From contig JAOPWP010000068.1 in NCBI GenBank assembly GCA_025965615.1, positions 1-34,541 of the forward strand: a stretch of DNA of 34,541 nt, in the 5' to 3' direction. Within the stretch, counting starts at the first letter, position 1. Every line of letters begins with the position of its first letter. The translations under genes and the position numbers were made by a program. This document shows positions 18,278 through 27,623 of this stretch, in pieces. Source of the stretch: Frankiales bacterium (GTDB lineage Bacteria; Actinomycetota; Actinomycetes; Mycobacteriales; SCTD01). A model generated the notes under the pieces. That model saw nothing but the letters and a program-made list of their open reading frames with translations, did not search any database and had not been told where the DNA came from.

Positions 18278-19641
18278 CGCGGCTGGTCGTCGCCGCGCCC
18301 TCCTCCGGCGCCGGCAAGACGACGGTGGCGACGGGTCTGATGGCGGCGCTGACGGCGCGCGGGATGACGGTGAGCCCGCACAAGGTCGGGCCCGACTACA
18401 TCGACCCCGGCTACCACGCGCTCGCCACCGGTCGCCCCGGCCGCAACCTCGACCCGGTGATGGTGGGGGAGGAGCGGGTCGTCCCGCTGTTCCTGCACGG
18501 CGCGGACGGCAGTCACCTCGCCGTCGTCGAGGGGGTCATGGGGCTGTTCGACGGTCGGGGCTCGACGGAGGACGGCTCCACCGCCCACGTCGCCCGGCTG
18601 CTCCAGGCGCCCGTCGTCCTCGTGGTCGACGCGTCCTCGCAGTCCCGCTCGGTGGCAGCGCTGGTCCACGGCTTCGCGTCGTACGACAGCAGGGTCCGCC
18701 TCGGCGGGGTCATCCTCAACCGGGTCGCCAGCGACCGGCACGAGCAGGTCCTCCGCGAGGCGCTCGAGGGGCGGGTCCCCGTCCTCGGGGTGCTGCGCCG
18801 GGACGTCGACGTCACCACCCCGAGCCGCCACCTCGGGCTGGTCCCGGTGGCCGAGCGCACGCCGGAGGCGGTGTCGACCGTCGACCGGCTGGCCGCGGCC
18901 GTCCGTGACGGGTGCGAGCTCGATGCCCTGGTCGCGCTCGCGCGCAGCGCCCCCGACCTCCACGAGAATGCCTGGGCCACAGGCACTCCCGCGATGCCGG
19001 CAGACGGGAGGCCCGTCGTCGCGCTCGCCGGTGGGCCCGCGTTCACCTTCTCCTACGCCGAGACGGCCGAGCTGCTGACCGCGGCCGGCGCCGACGTGCT
19101 CCTGGTCGATCCGCTGCGCGACGAGTCCCTGCCGGAGGGGACGCGTGGCCTCGTCCTCGGCGGCGGCTTCCCCGAGGTCTACGCCGAGCAGCTGTCGGCC
19201 AACGTCGGCCTGCGCGGGGACGTGGCCCGGCTCGCCGCGACCGGTGCGCCCGTCTCGGCCGAGTGCGCGGGGCTGCTCTACCTGTGTGAGGAGCTCGACG
19301 GGATGCCCATGTGCGGCGTGCTCCCCGCCAGCGGCTCGATGACGGCCCGGTTGACCCTGGGCTACCGGACCGCCCGACCCGCCTCGGCGAGCTGGGCGAC
19401 GCCGGTCGAGGCAGGCGATCCGGTCCTGACCGGTCACGAGTTCCACCGCACTGTCGTCTCGCCGCGCGCGGGCGATGCGCCCGCCTGGTGGATCGACGGC
19501 GCACCCGAGGGGTGGGTCCAGGGGGGCGTGCACGCCTCCTATCTGCACACCCACTGGGCCGGCCAGCCGGGCATCGCCGATCGCTTCGTCGCCACCGCTC
19601 GCTCGTCGGCTCCGCTCGAGCTGACCGGGAGCGCGCGATGA
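18271..19641 (+). CDS. cobB: cobyrinate a,c-diamide synthase
   Basis: GTG 18271 overlapping cobO; VVAAPSSGAGKTTVATGLMAALTARGMTVSPHKVGPDYIDPGYH, GLFDGRGSTEDGSTAHVA, SAECAGLLYLCEELDGMPMCGVLP. Confidence 0.95.
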   Translation: MVARLVVAAPSSGAGKTTVATGLMAALTARGMTVSPHKVGPDYIDPGYHALATGRPGRNLDPVMVGEERVVPLFLHGADGSHLAVVEGVMGLFDGRGSTEDGSTAHVARLLQAPVVLVVDASSQSRSVAALVHGFASYDSRVRLGGVILNRVASDRHEQVLREALEGRVPVLGVLRRDVDVTTPSRHLGLVPVAERTPEAVSTVDRLAAAVRDGCELDALVALARSAPDLHENAWATGTPAMPADGRPVVALAGGPAFTFSYAETAELLTAAGADVLLVDPLRDESLPEGTRGLVLGGGFPEVYAEQLSANVGLRGDVARLAATGAPVSAECAGLLYLCEELDGMPMCGVLPASGSMTARLTLGYRTARPASASWATPVEAGDPVLTGHEFHRTVVSPRAGDAPAWWIDGAPEGWVQGGVHASYLHTHWAGQPGIADRFVATARSSAPLELTGSAR

Positions 19642-20372
19642 GGCTCGTCGGGGTGGGCGTCGGACCCGGGGACCCGGAGCTGGTGACCGTGAAGGGCGTG
19701 CGCGTCCTCCGCGAGGCCGACCTCGTCGTCGTGCCGGTCATGGACCCGTCCGAGCGGGGCCGGGCCGAGGCGACCGTACGAGCGCACCTGGACCCGGACG
19801 CAGCAGAGCGGATCTCCCGACTGGTCTTCGCGCTCGACGACCGTGGCGGCGCCACTGCTGAGCGGCTCTCGGCGTGGGAGGCGGCCGCCGACGCCGTGGC
19901 TGCCCACCTGCGGGCCCGGGGCGGCACGGTGGCCTTCGCGACGATCGGCGACCCCAACATCTACAGCACCTTCACCTACCTGGCCGACGCGGTTCGCGAG
20001 CGGGTCCCCGGCGTCGAGGTCTCGACGGTCCCGGGCATCACCGCCATGCAGGACCTCGCCGCGAGGTCGGGAACCGTGCTCTGCGAGGGGACCGAGTCGC
20101 TGGCCCTGCTCCCCCTGACCGCCGGCGTCGAGGCCTTCGAACGGGCGCTCTCCGGCTTCGACTCCGTCGTGGCCTACAAGGGCGGACGTCAGATGCCCGC
20201 CCTGCAGGAGGTCCTCGCCCGCCACGGTCGCCTCGAGGACGCCGTCTACGGCGCGGCTCTCGGCCTGCCGGACGAGCAGGTCGGGCCGGCAGCCGGCGCG
20301 CCGGACAACGCGCCCTACCTCTCGACCGTCCTCGTACCCGCTCGACGCACCGAACGTGGAGGCAAGCTGTGA
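19638..20372 (+). CDS. cobI: precorrin-2 C20-methyltransferase (CobI/CbiL)
   Basis: LVGVGVGPGDPELVTVKGVRVLREADLVVVPVM, TIGDPNIYSTFTYLAD, VPGITAMQDLAARSGTVLCEG. Confidence 0.94.
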   Translation: MRLVGVGVGPGDPELVTVKGVRVLREADLVVVPVMDPSERGRAEATVRAHLDPDAAERISRLVFALDDRGGATAERLSAWEAAADAVAAHLRARGGTVAFATIGDPNIYSTFTYLADAVRERVPGVEVSTVPGITAMQDLAARSGTVLCEGTESLALLPLTAGVEAFERALSGFDSVVAYKGGRQMPALQEVLARHGRLEDAVYGAALGLPDEQVGPAAGAPDNAPYLSTVLVPARRTERGGKL

Positions 20373-21217
20373 CGCAGGGCCGGGTGAGTTTCGTCGGAGC
20401 CGGTCCTGGGGCTGCCGATCTGATCACGTTGCGCGGGGCCCAGCGCATCGCCGAGGCCGACATCGTCATCTGGGCTGCGTCGCTCGTGCACGAGGACGTC
20501 CTGCAGCACGCCCGGGCCGACGCGGTGATCGTCAACTCGGCTGAGCACTCGATGGAGGGCATCACCCACCACTACGAGCGGGCTGCGCGAGAAGACCTGC
20601 TGGTGGCTCGGATCCACTCCGGTGACCCCGCGCTGTGGGGTGGTACGCAGGAGCAGTGGGAGCTGTGCACCCGGCTGGGGCTCGCGACCGAGGTCATTCC
20701 CGGGGTCAGCAGCTTCACCGCGGTCGCCGCGATCGTGCAGCGGGAGCTCACCATCCCGGAGGTCGCGCAGTCGGTCGTCCTGACCCGGCTCGAGGGCGGC
20801 AAGACCCCCATGCCGTCCGGTGAGACGGTCCGTGGCTTCGCGGCGCACGGCACGACGATGGCGCTGTTCCTGTCGGCTGCACGGACCAAGCAGCTGCAGG
20901 ACGAGCTGCTCGCGGCAGGCCCCTACGACGAGTCCACGCCCTGTGTCGTCGCCTACGCCGCGACCTGGCCGGACGAGCTGGTCTTCGAGTGCGTGCTGGG
21001 TGAGCTCGCCGAGAAGGTCCGGGAGCACAAGCTCTACAAGCACACGATGGTCCTCGTCGGGCCTGCGCTGGCATCGGGAGGGACCCGGTCGCACCTCTAC
21101 GACCCGGGCCACTTCCACGAGCACCGCAAGGTCGAGGACCCCGAGCGACGCGCGGCGATGAAGGCGCGCGACCGGCTGCTGCGCTCGGCCGGTGCGCCGC
21201 AGGCTGCCCCCTCGTGA
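20369..21217 (+). CDS. cobM: precorrin-4 C11-methyltransferase (CobM/CbiF)
   Basis: VSFVGAGPGAADLITLRGAQRIAEADIVIWAASLVHEDVL, RIHSGDPALWGGTQEQ, VIPGVSSFTAVAAIVQRELTIPEVAQSVVLTRLEG. Confidence 0.95.
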   Translation: MTQGRVSFVGAGPGAADLITLRGAQRIAEADIVIWAASLVHEDVLQHARADAVIVNSAEHSMEGITHHYERAAREDLLVARIHSGDPALWGGTQEQWELCTRLGLATEVIPGVSSFTAVAAIVQRELTIPEVAQSVVLTRLEGGKTPMPSGETVRGFAAHGTTMALFLSAARTKQLQDELLAAGPYDESTPCVVAYAATWPDELVFECVLGELAEKVREHKLYKHTMVLVGPALASGGTRSHLYDPGHFHEHRKVEDPERRAAMKARDRLLRSAGAPQAAPS

Positions 21218-22350
21218 CCGGCCCCGAGCTGCGCGAGCCCGACCTGCCGCGCACCGCGAAGGTGCGCACGGGACCGCTGCGGAGCGGCTGGACGACCGGC
21301 ACCTGCAGCGCCGCCGCGGCCAAGGCCGCCACGACGGCGCTGCTCGAGCAGCAGCCGCAGTCGGCCGTCGAGGTCGTGCTCCCCGACGACCGACGGGTGT
21401 CCTTCCCCGTCGAGCGCTGCGACGTCACGACCGACGCGGCTGAGGCCGTCGTCGTCAAGGACGCCGGTGACGACCCCGACGTCACGCACGGGGCGCACCT
21501 CACCGCGACCGTCCGCTGGCGCGCCTCTCCCGGGCTCGAGCTCGAAGGCGGTGTCGGGGTCGGTGTCGTCACCAAGCCGGGGCTCGGCCTCGAGGTCGGC
21601 GGGCCGGCGATCAACCCCGTGCCGCGACAGATGATCCGCGAGAACGTCGGTGCAGTCGTCGATCTCGCTGTTCGCGGGGTGCGCGTCACGATCAGCGTCC
21701 CCGACGGCGAGAAGCGGGCGAAGAAGACCACCAACGCCCGGCTCGGGATCCTCGGTGGCATCAGCATCCTCGGCACGACCGGCGTCGTCCGCCCGTTCTC
21801 GACCGAGTCGTGGCGGGCCTCGGTCGTGCAGGCCGTGTCGGTCATGGCCGCACAGGGCGAACCGACACTGGTGCTCGCCACCGGCGGCCGCACCGAGAAG
21901 GCCGCCATCCGCATGCTGCCGGACCTGCCCGAGGTGTGCTTCGTCGAGGTGGGTGACTTCACGGGCGCGGCGCTGCGCGAGGCGGTCGACAGGGGTCTGA
22001 CCGACGTCGTGTTCGTCGGGATGGCCGGCAAGCTCACCAAGCTGGCCAGCGGTGTCCTGATGACGCACTACACGAAGAGCAAGGTGGACCCGCAGGTGCT
22101 CGTGGAGGTGACGCGGTCGGTCACCGACGACGCCGCACTGCTCGAAGGCGTAGCCGGCGCGAACACCGCCCGCCACGCCTACGAGCAGTGGGAGGCGGCG
22201 GGGGTCCTGAGGTCGGCCGGTGACGTGCTGTGCGCCCGGGTCGCCGAAGTGCTGCACCGGTTCAGCGGGCTGACCGCCCGGGTGGCCATGGTCGACCCGG
22301 CTGGGCGCGCCGTCGTCGCCGCGACCGAGCCTGACTGGGTCACCGCGTGA
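21214..22350 (+). CDS. cbiD: cobalt-precorrin-5B (C1)-methyltransferase CbiD
   Basis: RSGWTTGTCSAAAAKAATTALL, GVGVVTKPGLGLEVGGPAINPVPRQMIRENV, GGISILGTTGVVRPFSTESWRAS. Confidence 0.96.
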   Translation: MTGPELREPDLPRTAKVRTGPLRSGWTTGTCSAAAAKAATTALLEQQPQSAVEVVLPDDRRVSFPVERCDVTTDAAEAVVVKDAGDDPDVTHGAHLTATVRWRASPGLELEGGVGVGVVTKPGLGLEVGGPAINPVPRQMIRENVGAVVDLAVRGVRVTISVPDGEKRAKKTTNARLGILGGISILGTTGVVRPFSTESWRASVVQAVSVMAAQGEPTLVLATGGRTEKAAIRMLPDLPEVCFVEVGDFTGAALREAVDRGLTDVVFVGMAGKLTKLASGVLMTHYTKSKVDPQVLVEVTRSVTDDAALLEGVAGANTARHAYEQWEAAGVLRSAGDVLCARVAEVLHRFSGLTARVAMVDPAGRAVVAATEPDWVTA

Positions 22351-23540
22351 TCACCGTCGTCGGCTGTGACGGAGGGCCGTTCCCGCAGCTCGCCGTGGAG
22401 CGCCTGCGCACAGCCACGCTCGTGATGGGCGGATGGCGCCACCTCCAGGACGTGGCCCTGCCCGAGGGGGTCCGCACGATCGCCCTGCGCGACGACCCGG
22501 CGGCGGCGCTCCAGGCCGTGGCCGCCGAGGAGGGCGACGTCGTGGTGCTGGCCTCGGGCGACCCCGGGTTCTTCGGGGTCGTGCGCGCCCTGCGCAGGGC
22601 CGTCCTGCCGCGCCCGGTCGAGGTGGTGCCGGCGCTGTCGAGCATCTCGCTCGCCTTCGCCCGGGCCGGGGTGGAGTGGGACGACGCCGTCGTCGTCTCC
22701 GCGCACGGCAGGGACCCTCGCGAGGCCCTCGCCATCGCCCGCTCCCAGCCCAAGGTCGCCGTCCTCACCGACGAGCGGTGCGGTCCGGCCCAGATCGGCG
22801 CAGCCCTCGCCGGCCGGACCGACCGGGTCCTCGTCGTCGCCGAGCGCCTCGGCGCCGAGCAGGAGCGGGTCGTCGAGGTGACGCCCGACGAGGCCGCGGC
22901 GCAGGCGTGGTCCGACCCCAACCTCGTGCTGGTCCTGCCGCTCGGGCGCTCGGCTCAGGTGCCTGCCCCCCGGTCGGTGGTCGCTGGGCACCGCAGCCCT
23001 CGCGGATGGGCGCTGCCCGTGGGCCAGTTCGCCCACCGCGACTCGATGATCACCAAGCCGGAGGTGCGTGCCCTGGTCCTCGCCCGGCTCGGGCCGCGGC
23101 TCGGCGACGTCGTGTGGGACATCGGCGCCGGGAGCGGCTCCGTGGGCGTCGAGTGCGCCCGGTTCGGTGCCGATGTCCACGCCGTCGAGCGCGACGCGGC
23201 CGGAGCCGAGCTGGTCCGGGCCAATGCGGCACGGCACGGCGTGTCCGTGCACGTCGTACGCCGCTCGGCCCCCGACGCCCTGAGGGCGCTCCCGGACCCC
23301 GACTCGGTGTTCGTCGGCGGCGGCGGACCCGCCGTCGTCGCGGCCTGTGCCGAGCGCCGGCCCCGCCAGCTCGTGGCCGCGCTCGCGACGGTCGAGCAGG
23401 TCGGCCCGACCGCCGCGGCGATGCACGGCTACGAGGTCGACTCGGTGCTGCTGCAGGCGAGCGGGCTGCAGCCGCTCGGGAACGGCTCGCGCCTCGTGCC
23501 GTCGAACCCGGTCTTCGTCCTGTCAGGGCGTCGCGCATGA
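22347..23540 (+). CDS. cobL: precorrin-6Y C5,15-methyltransferase (CbiE-CbiT fusion, CobL)
   Basis: CbiE part VMGGWRHL, LASGDPGFFGVVRALRR; CbiT part HRDSMITKPEVRALVLARLGPRLGDVVWDIGAGSGSVGVECARFG. Confidence 0.95.
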   Translation: MITVVGCDGGPFPQLAVERLRTATLVMGGWRHLQDVALPEGVRTIALRDDPAAALQAVAAEEGDVVVLASGDPGFFGVVRALRRAVLPRPVEVVPALSSISLAFARAGVEWDDAVVVSAHGRDPREALAIARSQPKVAVLTDERCGPAQIGAALAGRTDRVLVVAERLGAEQERVVEVTPDEAAAQAWSDPNLVLVLPLGRSAQVPAPRSVVAGHRSPRGWALPVGQFAHRDSMITKPEVRALVLARLGPRLGDVVWDIGAGSGSVGVECARFGADVHAVERDAAGAELVRANAARHGVSVHVVRRSAPDALRALPDPDSVFVGGGGPAVVAACAERRPRQLVAALATVEQVGPTAAAMHGYEVDSVLLQASGLQPLGNGSRLVPSNPVFVLSGRRA

Positions 23541-25219
23541 GCATCGCCCTCGTCACCGCGACCGCGGCCGGAGCGCGCGCCGCCGAGCGGCTTGCCTCCG
23601 TCCTGCCCGGGACGCGGACGTACGACGTCCGCGACGTGGCCACGGCCTTCGCCGAGTGCGACGCCCTCGTCTGCTTCCTCGCCACGGGTGCCACGGTCCG
23701 CCTGCTGGCGCCGCTGCTCGCGGACAAGGCGACCGACCCTGCTGTCGTCGTCGTCGACGAGGGGCGGCGCTTCGCCGTCGCCCTGCTGGGTGGACACAGC
23801 GGGCGCGTGGACGGTGGCGCGAACGGTCTCGCGACCCGTGTCGCGGACGCCCTGGGTGCGACACCGGTCGTGACCACCGCGACCGACGCGACCGACCTGC
23901 CCGGACTCGACACCCTGGGCTGGCCGGTCGAGGGCGCCGTGGCCGCGGTCAGCCGAGCCATGCTCGACGGCGAGGCCGTACGCCTGGAGGCCGACGCCCG
24001 GTGGCCGCTGCCGCCCTTGCCCGTGGACGAGGCAGCCCCCGCGGGCGCGCCCGTGCTGAGGGTCACCGACCGCGTGGTCCCCGTCGACGAGCGCACGGTC
24101 GTGCTGCGTCCGCCCTCGCTCGTGCTCGGGATCGGGGCGTCCCGGGGGGTGCCGGTCGAGGAGGTGCTGGACCTGGTCGACCGGACGCTCGCCGCCGCCG
24201 GCCTGGCACCCGGTTCGGTGGCCGGCGTGGGCAGCGTCGACGAGAAGGCCGATGAGGCGGGGATCGTCGAGGCGTGCGCCCGTCGCGGCTGGCCCCTGAC
24301 GACGTTTCCGGCCGCGGTCCTCGCCGACGTCCCGGTCCCGAACCCCAGCGAGGAGCCCCGCAAGGTCCTCGGCACGCCCAGCGTCGCCGAGGCGTCGGCG
24401 CTCAGCCTGTCCGGCGGCGGCGAGCTGGTCGTCGAGAAGACCAAGTCCGCCGCTGCGACCGTGGCGGTGGCCCGGCGTCGACCGCGGGGCCGTCTCGCCC
24501 TGGTCGGCCTGGGCCCGGGCGCGCGGGACCTGCTCACCCCCCGGGCGCGCGAGGAGCTGCGGCGCGCGTCGGTCTGGGTGGGGCTCGACCAGTACGTCGC
24601 CCAGGTGCGCGACCTCGCCCGGCCCGGCACGCGCATGCTCATCACCGGGCTCGGCAAGGAGGAGGAGCGGGCGCACAGCGCTGTCGCGGAGGCTGAGAAG
24701 GGTTATGCCGTCGCCCTTCTGGGGTCGGGCGATGCCGGTGTCTACGCCATGGCCAGCCCCGCGCTCGAGGTCGCGGGCACCGACATCGACGTCGTCGGGG
24801 TGCCCGGCGTGACGGCGGCGCTGGCGGCCAGCAGCCTGCTCGGCGCGCCGCTCGGTCACGACCACGCCAGCATCAGCCTGTCGGACCTGCACACCCCGTG
24901 GCCGGCGATCGAGGCCCGCGTCCGGGCGGTCGCCGAGGCTGACCTCGTCGTGACCTTCTACAACCCGCGAAGTCGCGGCCGGGACTGGCAGCTGCCCAAG
25001 GCGCTCTCCATGCTGCTCGAGCACCGGCCCTCGACGACCCCGGTCGGGATCGTCACCGACGCGTCTCGTCCGAGCGAGCACGTGCTGCTCACCACGCTGG
25101 GTGCTCTCGACCCGACCTCGGTCACGATGTTCGCGTGCGTCGTCGTCGGCTCCTCCCAGAGCACCGTCGTCGCGGGGCGCATGGTCACGCCGCGGGGCTA
25201 CCGGTGGTCCGGCCCGTGA
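23537..25219 (+). CDS. CbiG (cobalt-precorrin-5A hydrolase) - CobJ/CbiH (precorrin-3B C17-methyltransferase) fusion
   Basis: ATG 23537, 560 aa; LVCFLATGATVRLLAPLLADKATDPAVVVVDEGRRFAVALLGGHSGRVDGGAN (CbiG) then LALVGLGPGARDLLTPRAREELRRASVWVGLDQYV...LLGSGDAGVYAMASPALEV...VTFYNPRSRGRDWQLPKAL (CobJ). Confidence 0.95.
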   Translation: MSIALVTATAAGARAAERLASVLPGTRTYDVRDVATAFAECDALVCFLATGATVRLLAPLLADKATDPAVVVVDEGRRFAVALLGGHSGRVDGGANGLATRVADALGATPVVTTATDATDLPGLDTLGWPVEGAVAAVSRAMLDGEAVRLEADARWPLPPLPVDEAAPAGAPVLRVTDRVVPVDERTVVLRPPSLVLGIGASRGVPVEEVLDLVDRTLAAAGLAPGSVAGVGSVDEKADEAGIVEACARRGWPLTTFPAAVLADVPVPNPSEEPRKVLGTPSVAEASALSLSGGGELVVEKTKSAAATVAVARRRPRGRLALVGLGPGARDLLTPRAREELRRASVWVGLDQYVAQVRDLARPGTRMLITGLGKEEERAHSAVAEAEKGYAVALLGSGDAGVYAMASPALEVAGTDIDVVGVPGVTAALAASSLLGAPLGHDHASISLSDLHTPWPAIEARVRAVAEADLVVTFYNPRSRGRDWQLPKALSMLLEHRPSTTPVGIVTDASRPSEHVLLTTLGALDPTSVTMFACVVVGSSQSTVVAGRMVTPRGYRWSGP

Positions 25220-25413
25220 CGCTCGCCGCCCCGTACGTCGTCAGCGACGCCTGCACCGCCTGCGGCGCCTGCCTGCTGACCTGCCCGGAGCACGCCATCG
25301 TGGTCGGGCTGCCGCTGACCGTGCGCGCCGACCGCTGCACCTCGTGTGGGGAGTGCGTCGAGGTCTGCCCCGCGGACGCCCTGCTCGAGGTCGAACCGGC
25401 GAGGACCTGGTGA
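25216..25413 (+). CDS. 2[4Fe-4S] ferredoxin-like protein
   Basis: GTG 25216, 65 aa; CTACGACLLTCPEHAI and CTSCGECVEVCPADAL motifs; overlaps neighbours by 4 nt on both sides. Confidence 0.9.
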   Translation: MTLAAPYVVSDACTACGACLLTCPEHAIVVGLPLTVRADRCTSCGECVEVCPADALLEVEPARTW

Positions 25414-26162
25414 GGCCGGGCACCGTCGCGCTGGTCGGCGCGGGACCTGGCGACCCGGGGCTGCTGACGCTGCGCGCAGCCGAGCTGCTGGGCGAGGCCG
25501 ACGTCGTGCTGGTCGACCGGCTCGTCCACCCCGACGTGCTCAAGCACTGCCGCGACGACGCGCAGGTGGTGGACGTGGGGAAGACGTCCTGGACCGGCAC
25601 GGCTCCCCGGCAGGAGGAGATCAACGGCCAGCTCGTCGAGCATGCGCACGCCGGTCGGCGGGTGGTGCGCCTCAAGGGCGGTGACCCGTTCGTCTTCGGG
25701 CGGGGTTCTGAGGAGGCGCAGGCGCTCGTCGACGCCGGCATCGACTTCGAGGTCGTCCCGGGCATCTCGTCCGCGCTCGCCGCCCCGGCCTATGCGGGCA
25801 TCCCGGTGACCGCGCGGGGCTACACCCAGGACGTCTGCGTGGTCACCGGGCACCTCGACCCGGACGACCCGTCGAGCCGGGTGCGCTGGCAGGCGCTCGC
25901 CCAGGGCCCGGGCACCCTGGTGATCCTCATGGGCCACGACCGGCTGCCGCTGCTCACCGCCTCCCTGATCCGCTGGGGGCGGGCGGCGGACACCCCTGCT
26001 GCCAGCGTCCAGGAGGGCACGACGTCTGACCAGCGGGTCGTCGTCAGCACCCTCGAGCGCCTCGCGGAAGACGTCCGCGCAGCCGACCTGCGGGCCCCCA
26101 TGACGACGGTGATCGGTGAGGTCGTCCGGCTCCGAGAGACCCTGAGGTGGTTCGACCGATGA
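25410..26162 (+). CDS. cobA: uroporphyrinogen-III C-methyltransferase (SUMT)
   Basis: GTG 25410; VALVGAGPGDPGLLTLRAAELLGEADVVLVDRLVHPDVL, VRLKGGDPFVFGRGSEEAQAL, VPGISSALAAPAYAGIPVTARGY. Confidence 0.96.
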   Translation: MRPGTVALVGAGPGDPGLLTLRAAELLGEADVVLVDRLVHPDVLKHCRDDAQVVDVGKTSWTGTAPRQEEINGQLVEHAHAGRRVVRLKGGDPFVFGRGSEEAQALVDAGIDFEVVPGISSALAAPAYAGIPVTARGYTQDVCVVTGHLDPDDPSSRVRWQALAQGPGTLVILMGHDRLPLLTASLIRWGRAADTPAASVQEGTTSDQRVVVSTLERLAEDVRAADLRAPMTTVIGEVVRLRETLRWFDR

Positions 26163-26737
26163 CCCGCACCTCCGTGCACCCGATCGAGCAGGAGTCCTTC
26201 GAGATCCTGCGCCGTCGCGTGGATCTCTCCCACCTCCGGCCGCTCAGCCGCGCCGTGGTGGAGCGGGTCGTGCACTCGAGCGCCGACCTGTCCTACGTCG
26301 ACGACCTCGTGCTCGACGAGGCGTCACTGCGTCGCGGGCGGGCGGCCCTCGCCGCCGGCGCGCCGGTGGTGGCCGACGTCCAGATGGTCGCGGCGGGCAT
26401 CACGACGGTGGACGCGCTCTGCCGGGTCCGGGAGGCGCAGGGCTCCGGTGAGCTCACCCGCAGCGCTGCGGCCGTGCGCCTCGCCTTCGCCGAGGTCGGC
26501 CCGGGCGCGGTGTGGGTGGTGGGGTGTGCCCCGACCGCGCTGTACGAGATCCTCGCCCTGCACGTCGAACCCGCGCTGGTGATCGGCCTGCCCGTCGGGT
26601 TCGTCGGCGCCGCCGAGTCGAAGCAGGCACTGCGCGAGAGCGGCCTTCCCGCCGTGTCGAACGTCAGTGAGAAGGGCGGATCCGCCGTCGCCGCCGCCGC
26701 GCTCAACGCCCTGCTGTACTTCCCGGAGGAACCGTGA
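26159..26737 (+). CDS. cobH: precorrin-8X methylmutase (CobH/CbiC)
   Basis: ATG 26159; PIEQESFEILRRRVDLSHL, VVERVVHSSADLSYVDDLVLD, VIGLPVGFVGAAESKQALRESGLPAVSNVSEKGGSAVAAAALNALLY. Confidence 0.96.
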   Translation: MTRTSVHPIEQESFEILRRRVDLSHLRPLSRAVVERVVHSSADLSYVDDLVLDEASLRRGRAALAAGAPVVADVQMVAAGITTVDALCRVREAQGSGELTRSAAAVRLAFAEVGPGAVWVVGCAPTALYEILALHVEPALVIGLPVGFVGAAESKQALRESGLPAVSNVSEKGGSAVAAAALNALLYFPEEP

Positions 26738-27615
26738 GACCTGCACTGCTGGTCATCGGGCACGGCACCAAGAGCGAGGCGGGCTGCGCCGAGTTCGCCG
26801 AGCTGGTCGACCGGGTGCAGCTGCGCGCGCCCCACGTCGACGTCGCGGGCGGCTTCCTGGAGCTCGCCCCTCCACCCATCCAGGACGCGGTCAGCCGGCT
26901 CGTCTCAGCAGGCCACCTCACGATCGACGTCGTGCCCCTGGTGCTCGTCGCGGCCGGGCACAGCAAGGGCGACATCCCGGCGGCCCTCGAGCGGGAGAAG
27001 CTCCGCCACCCGGGGCTGTCCTTCCGCTACGGCCGGCCCCTCGGGCCGCACCCTGACCTGCTCGCGGTCGCCGAGGCCCGCCTCGCCGCGGCCGTCCCTC
27101 GCGAGCAGTGGGGCGACACGGCGGTCGTGCTGGTCGGACGCGGTGCGACCGACCCCGACGCCAACTCCGAGGTGGCCAAGACGGCCCGCCTGCTGCAGGA
27201 GGGCCGCGGCATCGGCACCGTCGAGACGGCCTTCGTCTCGCTGGCCGAGCCGAGCGTGGCGCAGGGACTCGACCGGGCCGAGCGGCTCGGCTACACCCGC
27301 GTCGTCGTGCTGCCCTGGTTCCTGTTCGCGGGGGTGCTCCCCGACCGGATCACCGACCAGACCCGCGCCTGGGCCGCGGAGCACCCCGCGCTCGAGGTGC
27401 ACGCGGCCGGGCTGCTCGGACCCTGCGACCAGCTCGCCGGTGTGGTCCTCGAGCGCTGGGCGGAGATCGGCGGCGGTGACCTCAGGATGAACTGCGACAC
27501 CTGCGCCTACCGGGTCGCCCTGCCGGGGTTCGAGGACAAGGTGGGCGCTGCTCAGACGCCGCACGACCACCCCGACGACCCGGCCTCCCCGCACTCGCAC
27601 GACCACCCGCACTGA
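26734..27615 (+). CDS. cbiX: CbiX-type sirohydrochlorin chelatase with C-terminal MxCxxC and His-rich tail
   Basis: LLVIGHGTKSEAGCAEFAELVDRV; VVLVGRGATDPDANSEVAKTARLL; VLPWFLFAGVLPDRI; tail MNCDTCAYRVALPGFEDKV...HDHPDDPASPHSHDHPH. Confidence 0.9.
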   Translation: MRPALLVIGHGTKSEAGCAEFAELVDRVQLRAPHVDVAGGFLELAPPPIQDAVSRLVSAGHLTIDVVPLVLVAAGHSKGDIPAALEREKLRHPGLSFRYGRPLGPHPDLLAVAEARLAAAVPREQWGDTAVVLVGRGATDPDANSEVAKTARLLQEGRGIGTVETAFVSLAEPSVAQGLDRAERLGYTRVVVLPWFLFAGVLPDRITDQTRAWAAEHPALEVHAAGLLGPCDQLAGVVLERWAEIGGGDLRMNCDTCAYRVALPGFEDKVGAAQTPHDHPDDPASPHSHDHPH

Positions 27616-27623
27616 CGACGGCG

